Of a stretch of 64,000 nucleotides of DNA, positions 57,144-64,000 are shown one piece after another. Source of the DNA: Gilliamella sp. ESL0405 (lineage in GTDB: Bacteria; Pseudomonadota; Gammaproteobacteria; Enterobacterales; Orbaceae); contig NZ_CP048265.1 of assembly GCF_019469205.1 (NCBI RefSeq), forward strand, positions 1,364,001 through 1,428,000, given 5' to 3'. Made by a program: the position numbers and the translations under genes. How positions within the stretch are numbered: position 1 is the stretch's first letter; every line of letters starts with the position of its first letter. The notes below the pieces were generated by a model. The model was not told the DNA's origin. It ran no database searches and worked only from the letters and a program-made list of their open reading frames with translations.

Positions 57144-57599
57144 TCATCATAAATAACATATTCTAAATAACATCAAACTAAAAATACCGTTTTTGCATTC
57201 TTTACATTAGATTTGATAGTGAATATGATGTAAGTCATAATAGAAGATAGAACAATCATTTTTATATGGATAATTTTCAAAAAATACTGAAAAATTAGAT
57301 TGAAGTCTTCTATAAAACGTCTAAAAACAACAAATAAAACCACTCTAAAACAGATAATCGAAAGCAGTAATAATTAAGCGCTTTTGCAAAATATATAAGG
57401 TTTTAGATTTAAAAAGTCGATTCTCAACCTATTATTCTGAGAAACGGCTATATTTATAAGAGTAATTTCAACTATTTAAAAAAAAATTAATGTATAAATT
57501 TAATAAAGCAATAGAAGAATTATTAATTTAATGAATAATAAAATTTACGTACTATCGTAGATGTTTTTTAAATGGATGCTAGATAAAAAAGGATAATTT

Positions 57600-60500
57600 A
57601 TGGACAAAAATGCTCAATTTTTTGCTGGTTATTGGCGAAATTCTTTAGTCGATGCTGTTTTTGCCAAAGGTGGCTTAGATAGCAAGGACATTGAGCAGTT
57701 TATCACATGTGATTCAATTGTATGGGAAAAAGGTCAGATTAGTGATGAGTTAACTAAAAAACTTTTTCAAGATGAGTCAAAGGATTGCAGAACTATTGAG
57801 ATTGTATTAAGACCCCGAATTTATCGAAATAGAACTGAACATGCTTATGCCAAAAAAGATATCCCCGAATATGTTGTACCAATAGCGACCAATGCATTGT
57901 TGGCGAGAAATGGCCGACTATATCCCCTTAGGAATCATACTATCATATCCCGCGACATTTTAGAGCCGCTGGTAAAAGGATCCTTTTCAATAGGTTCAGT
58001 AGATAGTCTTGATAGTTATTTAACATCCAATATTGTGTCTGGTATTGGCTATCAAGAAGATGAGCAAGGTAATTGTGAACTAACCGATGAGAAATATGCT
58101 GTTGCTTGGAATACCTATTTAAAACATAGTGATTCACTACTAAAAGCCATTGCTCAAAATTGGCTTGAAAGCGATAATACTTTTGAGTTGTTGAATTATG
58201 GTTACATTATCAAGAAAGATATTGTCAAAAATGCAGCAATGCATATAGTTTCATTATATGATCAATTACGTCAATCTACTGATGACATCCCTCTTTTTAG
58301 CAAATTAGCCTCAAAACAGGCAACCATAAAACAACCTTGTTTAGCTAGCAATAGTCTTTTTTCAAAACGTTTGGCTCATTCAGGCGATAAATTTCCTTTA
58401 GCTGATGCACAACGAGATGCACTGAATCATTTATTAAATACAGAAAATGGTGAAATTTTAGCTGTGAATGGTCCACCAGGAACAGGAAAAACAACAATGC
58501 TACTTTCTGTAGTGGCTTCACTATGGGCAAAACATGCATTAGATGAAAGTGAACCTCCGGTCATCGTAGCTGCTTCCACCAATAATCAAGCTGTTACCAA
58601 CGTCATCGATGCTTTTGGAAAAGACTTTTCTGTAGGGAAAGGATTTTTTGCAGGAAGATGGTTACCCGACATTGATAGCTTTGGCGCCTATTACCCTTCT
58701 CTAAGTAAAGCTGATAAAGTTGAAAATATATATCAGACCGAATCTTTCTTCAATCATATTGAAACTCATCAATACTATGATAAGGCAAAACAGCACTATA
58801 TCAATTGCGCTCTAAATGCTTTTCCTGAGTTGAATGCAAAAGATTGTTCTGTCAAAGATATCATTAATAAACTCCACCAAATTTTAAAAATAGAAGTTGC
58901 TAAATTAGAACAAATTGAAAATTCATGGCTAAACTTATCAAACATACGCCAAACCATACAACAGCTTTATGGTGAGCCTATAACACAAACTAAAGCTAAA
59001 TATGAACAACTGTTGCAAACTGAACAAGAAACAAAAAGTAACTGGCAAAATGTAGAAACATCTTGGCAGAAATATCTTGCTAATGAAAGCATATGGTATT
59101 CACTATTTTCATGGATACCACCAGTAGCTCAAAAACGTTTATTAAAAGCCAAGCTTTTTCTTAAAAAGATATGGCCTGCCGAACAAGCACAACGGCAATG
59201 GCAAACGATAAGCAGTATTTCCCTGTTTGTTGAAGGTAAAATTGACTCACAGGAGCTGATAATACAAAAAAATAAAAAAGTTATAAAAGAGATAGATGAT
59301 TTTTGCTTGAAGTTGGAAAAGTCTCTGTATGATTGGAATGTTGCATTACAGCCTTTAGGTATAACTGATAAAAACCAAGAAATAACATTAACCCAAGTTG
59401 ACAGTATTACAGATCTTCAAATTCGTTTTAAAGTATTCTTACTGACAACTCATTATTGGGAAGGTCGTTGGTTAATGGATATGGAAGAACTGCTTCCATA
59501 CTTAGAAGAGTGGAAAAGAAAAACTGGCTATAAACCTACTAAGAAACGTTGGCATTTGCGAATGAAGATCACCCCTTGTATTGTCTCCACCTTTTTTATG
59601 TTACCAGCTAAATTTACCTACATTGGAGCAGAGTATAAAAAGAATTATCTATATAATTTTGCTGATTTATTAATCGTGGACGAAGCTGGGCAAGTTTTAC
59701 CTGAGGTGGCCGGAGCATCATTTTCTTTAAGTAAAAAAGCATTGGTTATTGGCGATACATTCCAAATTGAGCCTATTTGGTCAATCCCACCTAAAGTCGA
59801 TATCGGTAATATGCAAAGCGCTAAAGTTATTTGTAGTGCAGATATTGAAAAAGAATATGAATTTCTGAAACATTTAGGAAAAACGGCCTCCTCCGGTAGT
59901 GTGATGAGAATTGCTCAACAAGCTTCAAAATATCACTATGATCAAGATATGGAGCCGGGAATGTTTTTGTATGAGCATCGCCGCTGTTACGATGAAATCA
60001 TTGTTTTTTGCAATGAATTAGTCTATAAAGGCAAACTTAAACCAATGCGGGGAAGCGCATCTGAAAAGACAGCGTTTCCTGCGTTAGGTTACTTACATAT
60101 TGATGGTATCTGCCAAAAGGTCAGTTCCGGAAGCCGTATCAATAAGCTTGAAGCGACAGTCATTGCCAAATGGCTTACAGAGAATAAAGAGATATTAGAA
60201 AACCAATACAAGGAGCCAATAAATAAAATTGTTGGTATTGTTACCCCCTTTGGTGCTCAAGTAGCAGAAATAAAAAGAGTAATTAGGGAATCAAAATGCG
60301 GTATAAACATTGATGATGAAGAAGATTCATTAACTGTCAGCACAATTAACTCCCTACAAGGAGCAGAAAGAAAGCTCATTATCTTTTCACCTGTTTATTC
60401 AAAACATGCCAATGGCGATTTCATTGATAAGAAACCTAGCAAGTTGAATGTGGCGATTTCACGAGCAAGGGATAGCTTTCTAGTCTTTGGTGATATGGAT

Positions 60501-61124
60501 ATATTCGATCCCATTTTAAAAACACCGAGAGGTATTTTAGCCAAATACTTGTTCGCCAATCAAGATAATGAATTGTCTTTTAACTATATCGCTAGGGAAG
60601 ATTTAACTAATTCAAGCAATGTGGATTATCTGGTTCTTAATGGTGTAAAAGAACATGATGCATTTCTCCAAAATTCTATTAAAAATGCTCAAAAAGAGAT
60701 ACTTATTGTCTCACCATGGGTTAGATTAGCGGCTATTAAAAGCACCAATATATTAAATATCATGGAAATAGCTGTAAAAAAAGGCGTCAAAGTTTCTGTC
60801 TATACAGATAAACAACTAAATTTCTCTTACTGTAATAATGAAAAACGAGAAGAACTAAAAAAAGAACTGTCTAACATTATGACAGAGTTTAAAAATAAAG
60901 GTATCGAAGCTAAATATGTTAACAATGTACATAGTAAATTATTGATTAAAGACAATGATCTGCTGTGTGTAGGTTCATTTAACTGGCTTGGCGCTCAAAG
61001 ACAAGGTAAATATGTAAGGCATGAAACGTCTATCGTTTATCAAGGTAAAAGTAATAATATTGTCAATGAAATTAAACTTCTCAAGGGTAGCTTTGAAAGT
61101 CGTTTTTTTACAACAACTGAATAA
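57600..61124 (+). CDS. SF1 (UPF1/DNA2-like) helicase fused to a C-terminal PLD-family nuclease
   Basis: 1174 aa. Residues 1-~260 are an unassigned N-terminal domain. Walker A GPPGTGKTT is at 291-299 (K297) and Walker B VDEAGQ at 693-698 (D694, E695); the long ~400-residue insertion between them includes a predicted coiled-coil/helical part (~430-600). Later motifs are IGDTFQIEPIW, STINSLQGAERK (V) and NVAISRARDSF (VI). Residues ~1030-1170 are a PLD domain with a single HKD motif, H1111-S-K1113-x4-D1118, then GSFNW, so a dimer is needed for a full nuclease site. AAGGA precedes the ATG. Such helicase-nuclease fusions occur as single-gene anti-phage or anti-plasmid effectors; defence is inferred from domains and accessory location. 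Confidence 0.82.
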   Translation: MDKNAQFFAGYWRNSLVDAVFAKGGLDSKDIEQFITCDSIVWEKGQISDELTKKLFQDESKDCRTIEIVLRPRIYRNRTEHAYAKKDIPEYVVPIATNALLARNGRLYPLRNHTIISRDILEPLVKGSFSIGSVDSLDSYLTSNIVSGIGYQEDEQGNCELTDEKYAVAWNTYLKHSDSLLKAIAQNWLESDNTFELLNYGYIIKKDIVKNAAMHIVSLYDQLRQSTDDIPLFSKLASKQATIKQPCLASNSLFSKRLAHSGDKFPLADAQRDALNHLLNTENGEILAVNGPPGTGKTTMLLSVVASLWAKHALDESEPPVIVAASTNNQAVTNVIDAFGKDFSVGKGFFAGRWLPDIDSFGAYYPSLSKADKVENIYQTESFFNHIETHQYYDKAKQHYINCALNAFPELNAKDCSVKDIINKLHQILKIEVAKLEQIENSWLNLSNIRQTIQQLYGEPITQTKAKYEQLLQTEQETKSNWQNVETSWQKYLANESIWYSLFSWIPPVAQKRLLKAKLFLKKIWPAEQAQRQWQTISSISLFVEGKIDSQELIIQKNKKVIKEIDDFCLKLEKSLYDWNVALQPLGITDKNQEITLTQVDSITDLQIRFKVFLLTTHYWEGRWLMDMEELLPYLEEWKRKTGYKPTKKRWHLRMKITPCIVSTFFMLPAKFTYIGAEYKKNYLYNFADLLIVDEAGQVLPEVAGASFSLSKKALVIGDTFQIEPIWSIPPKVDIGNMQSAKVICSADIEKEYEFLKHLGKTASSGSVMRIAQQASKYHYDQDMEPGMFLYEHRRCYDEIIVFCNELVYKGKLKPMRGSASEKTAFPALGYLHIDGICQKVSSGSRINKLEATVIAKWLTENKEILENQYKEPINKIVGIVTPFGAQVAEIKRVIRESKCGINIDDEEDSLTVSTINSLQGAERKLIIFSPVYSKHANGDFIDKKPSKLNVAISRARDSFLVFGDMDIFDPILKTPRGILAKYLFANQDNELSFNYIAREDLTNSSNVDYLVLNGVKEHDAFLQNSIKNAQKEILIVSPWVRLAAIKSTNILNIMEIAVKKGVKVSVYTDKQLNFSYCNNEKREELKKELSNIMTEFKNKGIEAKYVNNVHSKLLIKDNDLLCVGSFNWLGAQRQGKYVRHETSIVYQGKSNNIVNEIKLLKGSFESRFFTTTE

Positions 61125-61254
61125 TATTTGCATTAGAAATGATAATCAATGATAAAAAAACAATGGTGGTAGGCAATATTTTTTAATATAAGAATTATTT
61201 ACAAATGGAAGCAAAATAGATATTGAATCTTTGCAATCTATCTTGCTCGCCTCT

Positions 61255-61480
61255 ATGAAGAAAAGAAACTCTATAAAGTAGATATTGATAGTAAATCTTT
61301 GCATAATAGGTACAGCTTCTTGCTGTTATTAGAATGGATTAAATCCAATCTGATTAACAGCAGGAATGATTGTAGTTAAATTGGCTAATCGATCAGGTTA
61401 AAAATTACTTACGCCAATAGCTCGAGTTTTACCTGCTGAATGATGCGCTTACGCACCATGAACATTACCGTAAAAAAGAG
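61255..61480 (-). pseudogene. Aldo/keto reductase fragment (middle part, several stops)
   Basis: In one minus-strand frame, with point stops, the sequence reads LFYGNVHGA, AGKTRAIGVSNF, PDRLANLTTIIPAVNQI, FNPF and QQEAVPIMQ. These are the central aldo/keto reductase segments (substrate/NADPH barrel strands). Neither end is present. It overlaps the 3' end of the 79-aa ORF. The stretch 61125-61254 holds no gene. Confidence 0.75.
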
Positions 61481-61704
61481 GAAATAATCGAAGAAAATGT
61501 AACATCACTAATAAATTCTTTTAATTCATTATATTTATCTGTATTTTCTTTCTTCAGTTTTTTAATGGCATCCTTTTCGTTTTCAGCTTGAATCTCAATA
61601 TCTAATTTTTTATAAATATTACTGTCTAATTTATTTGTATCTATTTCATCTTTATCAAGAATCACTAATTTTTCATCTTGTATGAAGAATAAAAATGTTC
61701 TCAT
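61465..61704 (-). CDS. Hypothetical 79-aa protein
   Basis: Starts MRTFLFFIQDEKLVILDKDEID and continues with a highly charged helical part (EIQAENEKDAIKKLKKENTDKYNEL) and a short hydrophobic end (FISDVTFSSIISSFLR). A weak GGTG precedes the ATG. Its last codons run into aldo/keto reductase sequence, so the 3' end may be the result of a rearrangement. No family recognised. Confidence 0.45.
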   Translation of the reverse strand: MRTFLFFIQDEKLVILDKDEIDTNKLDSNIYKKLDIEIQAENEKDAIKKLKKENTDKYNELKEFISDVTFSSIISSFLR

Positions 61705-61716
61705 ATAATCACCATG

Positions 61717-61836
61717 TTAAATTTTCTTGCTCCTGATAGCATCGTCTTTTTTATCAGGCGCCATAATCCATTCTAAAAAACTGACATTACCACAACTTTG
61801 AAGGATCAATTTAATCTTTTGCTGCTTGTCTCGCCA
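61717..61836 (-). pseudogene. 39-codon remnant of an unknown gene
   Basis: The minus-strand frame begins right after a stop codon and reads WRDKQQKIKLILQSCGNVSF then LEWIMAPDKKDDAIRSKKI, stop. It looks like the C-terminal end of a protein whose 5' part is lost. It lies 12 nt upstream of the 79-aa ORF. Confidence 0.4.
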
Positions 61837-61946
61837 TTAGGTTTGGTGGTGGAGCCAATCAGTTTTTTAGAATTGTAGCTTCATTTTAAGATGACTTAAA
61901 TAAATTTTTTAAAGCACCAATTGTTTTAATTTCTTAAGATAATTTT

Positions 61947-62327
61947 TTATTCAAATTTTGAAGTGTCGGTAGCACAAACACGGAGTCGATGACCATCAGG
62001 ATCATTTCCTACAAATGTGTATCCGAAATCGAGCATTTGGGGTTCAAGTTCAATTTTAACGTTTAGTTTTTTCCATGCAGAATAAATCGCATCTACATCA
62101 TTTTTTGTTACATCACTAAAAGACAACTCAAAACCCCCATAATGATTAGGTGCCTTTGGTGTTATTTTATCGGCCTCTTGAAGTCCCAAAATAAAACCAT
62201 CATTCAATAAAAATACAGCAAAGGCAGGATAAGTTTCAACAGGTGGACGCCCTAGTATTTTTGTGTAAAACTCTGTGCTAGCATCGACATCTTTGACATA
62301 AACAATAACGCTATTAGGTTTAAACAT
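61947..62327 (-). CDS. VOC-family (glyoxalase/bleomycin-resistance-like) protein
   Basis: 126 aa with two beta-alpha-beta-beta-beta modules: VIVYVKDVDASTEFYTKILGRPP...FILGLQEAD and GFELSFSDVTKNDVDAIYSAW...FVGNDPDGHRLRVC. VOC proteins include glyoxalase I, dioxygenases and antibiotic-binding proteins. The substrate is unknown. It is divergent from a WYL regulator across 126 bp, a common arrangement where the regulator controls the VOC gene. Confidence 0.82.
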   Translation of the reverse strand: MFKPNSVIVYVKDVDASTEFYTKILGRPPVETYPAFAVFLLNDGFILGLQEADKITPKAPNHYGGFELSFSDVTKNDVDAIYSAWKKLNVKIELEPQMLDFGYTFVGNDPDGHRLRVCATDTSKFE

Positions 62328-62453
62328 TTTTCTTTCCTTTTAGTGATAAAAATTAGTTCAATTAATTTTAGTTATCTCTATTTTGATGTAGCATTGCTGA
62401 CAACTGTATGTCATATTTAAAATTCAATCTAAATTATTTTGCAAACATAAAGC

Positions 62454-63413
62454 ATGAAAATTAATCGTATAATTACTACCATCATGGTATTGCTACAAAG
62501 AGAAAAAATAACTGGTAAAGAATTAGCAGAAAAATTAAATGTATCATTGCGTACTATTTACCGAGATATACAAGTTATTGAGGGAGCCGGTATACCCATT
62601 ATTACCTATCAAGGAAGTGCCGGTGGAATAAGTATTTTAAAAAATTATAAAATTAGTAAAGGTCTATTCACTAAAGAAGATGTCATTGTTTTATTAAAAG
62701 GCCTCAACTTATTATCCTCACCGGTTTTAAAAGAAAGTGAAAATTTAAGAACACTCGAGAAAATAAAGAGTTTTTTATCAGAACAAGAACTTGATGAAGT
62801 GACAAATAACTTAAATCAACTTATTGTTGATTTATCGCCTTGGTTTTCCAAACAAAATATTGATAACAAAATATCTATTATAAGACTGGCACTGAAAGAG
62901 CAAATGCTTTTATCGTTTGATTATTTAAGTGTTAGGAATAAACAAGCCTCACGTTTAATTGAGCCATATAAACTTATTTTTAAGGAAAAAGAATGGTATT
63001 TACAAGCTTTTTGTCTAACTAAAAATGACTTTCGTGTATTTAAATTGTCAAAAATGTCAAACATTAGAAAAACAAACACTAAATTTATTAAGCAGACAAC
63101 GCCTGAAGCATTCTCTTTATTCCAAGCGGATATGAAAAAAAAGATTTTTAAAATAAAATTGCTAATAGATGAATCGCTTTTGGAACGTATTTTAGATTTT
63201 TGTGATGAAAAAGATATTAAGAAATTAAATGGACAACAGTATCTTGTAGATTTTAACTTTATTGATGATGACTACAGTTATGGCATTTTACTAGGCTTAG
63301 GTCATAAATGTATTTGTTTAGAGCCTGAGCATATACGTCAAAAACTCATTGAACGAGCGGAAACATTAGTTAAATCTTACAAAGAAACTGTCAATCCATT
63401 TATGTCAAATTAG
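62454..63413 (+). CDS. HTH-WYL transcriptional regulator (YafY-like)
   Basis: 319 aa. The N-terminal winged helix is HTH_11/DeoR-like (MVLLQREKITGKELAEKLNVSLRTIYRDIQVIEGAGIPI). A WYL domain follows (~140-225: LLSFDYLSVRNKQASRLIEPYKLIFKEKEWYLQAFC), then a WCX-type C-terminus. WYL domains sense nucleic acids or small ligands. It is divergent from the VOC gene, its likely target. Confidence 0.85.
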   Translation: MKINRIITTIMVLLQREKITGKELAEKLNVSLRTIYRDIQVIEGAGIPIITYQGSAGGISILKNYKISKGLFTKEDVIVLLKGLNLLSSPVLKESENLRTLEKIKSFLSEQELDEVTNNLNQLIVDLSPWFSKQNIDNKISIIRLALKEQMLLSFDYLSVRNKQASRLIEPYKLIFKEKEWYLQAFCLTKNDFRVFKLSKMSNIRKTNTKFIKQTTPEAFSLFQADMKKKIFKIKLLIDESLLERILDFCDEKDIKKLNGQQYLVDFNFIDDDYSYGILLGLGHKCICLEPEHIRQKLIERAETLVKSYKETVNPFMSN

Positions 63414-63430
63414 CCTCAATAACTAAAAAT

Positions 63431-63709
<279 letters not shown>

Positions 63710-63780
63710 CTAAAGGACCTAAAGGGTAACTTTTCATCTTTCTATTACCCAAATACCAAAAATGGCTATGTCTTTTAATT

Positions 63781-63805
63781 TACCTACTATATGTAGGTAT
63801 TTTTT
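63781..63805 (+). terminator. Rho-independent terminator
   Basis: Stem TACCTAC/GTAGGTA with a TATAT loop and T6 on the plus strand. No intact plus-strand gene ends near it: the WYL regulator stops at 63413. It may end that transcript or be a relic of a deleted gene. Confidence 0.65.
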
Positions 63806-63818
63806 ATCAGATACACAC

Positions 63819-64000
63819 TTATTGCGTTAATTTTTTCCATTTTCTGATTTTAGTCCGAAAACTTTTGAAGGGAGCAACCGAGTTGATGTGAATAAATCTT
63901 GCAACAGTCCAGCTTTCAGGATAAGGCTTAGTCCAATTCCGGCTATCTTTTATAAATAGTGTCTCCTCCGACAATGAACCAATCCAGCCAGTCCAAATAT
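63819..64000 (-). CDS. C-terminal part of an unidentified protein (runs off the right edge)
   Basis: 59 codons to a TAA stop at 63819-63821. The sequence IWTGWIGSLSEETLFIKDSR, then NWTKPYPESWTVARFIHINS and a basic end FRTKIRKWKKLTQ, has clear protein-like composition. No family can be assigned from this fragment. Confidence 0.55.
   Translation of the reverse strand, partial: IWTGWIGSLSEETLFIKDSRNWTKPYPESWTVARFIHINSVAPFKSFRTKIRKWKKLTQ

Overview
This window looks like chromosome of a low-GC gammaproteobacterium. The gene orders gloB-rnhA/dnaQ-tRNA-Asp, thrS-infC-rpmI-rplT-pheM-pheST-ihfA, uvrC-pgsA-tRNA and yohJK-sanA are those of Enterobacterales and their relatives. The AT-rich codon use and the mix of genes fit an Orbaceae gut symbiont such as Gilliamella; that placement is inference. 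The organism appears facultatively anaerobic: the window carries fnr, a cytoplasmic three-domain NADH:fumarate reductase with its own flavin transferase and a dicarboxylate transporter, and ubiT for O2-independent ubiquinone synthesis.

Layout. 1-2.4 kb: partial gloB, rnhA, divergent dnaQ, tRNA-Asp and a DUF454 membrane protein. 2.4-9.4 kb: a class-1-like dihydroorotate dehydrogenase behind a pyrBI-type attenuator with a leader peptide, divergent from the fumarate-reductase operon. 9.4-21 kb: ppk-ppx, pykF, a META-domain lipoprotein, hrpA, ydgH and fnr. 21.2-22.8 kb: a small accessory cassette bounded by a perfect 30-bp inverted repeat. It holds three short unknown ORFs, a nine-codon ORF next to a hairpin that hides a ribosome binding site, and a 100-bp nested palindrome. 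22.9-33.4 kb: rlhA, htpX, 4.5S RNA (ffs) and the ihfA-pheT-pheS-pheM-rplT-rpmI-infC-thrS block, with a Phe attenuator and an AUU-started infC. 33.5-40.8 kb: a ribose-type sugar ABC operon with a PfkB kinase and an unrecognised 468-aa protein, divergent from an AraR-like GntR/LacI hybrid regulator. 40.9-49.3 kb: recO, a Na+/H+ antiporter, ubiT, an orphan phage-type repressor, sbcB, lrgAB-type genes and sanA. 49.8-55.7 kb: arginine ABC transporter, uvrC, pgsA, tRNA-Leu and tRNA-Gly. 55.7-64 kb: an accessory zone with gene remnants, a lipoprotein, a 1174-aa SF1 helicase fused to a PLD nuclease, a VOC protein paired with a WYL regulator, and aldo/keto reductase fragments.

The most interesting items are the following. 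(1) The orphan S24-type repressor (44.4 kb) has four copies of one palindrome, two at its own promoter and two on a strong promoter at 45.4 kb. That promoter drives only a ~225-nt folded transcript with a 39-codon ORF and an intrinsic terminator. (2) The single-gene helicase-PLD protein is a candidate anti-phage or anti-plasmid effector. (3) The pyr attenuator has a leader ORF whose stop codon overlaps the pyrD start. (4) The inverted-repeat cassette lies between fnr and rlhA. (5) A ~43-bp intergenic repeat family has three copies in the window.
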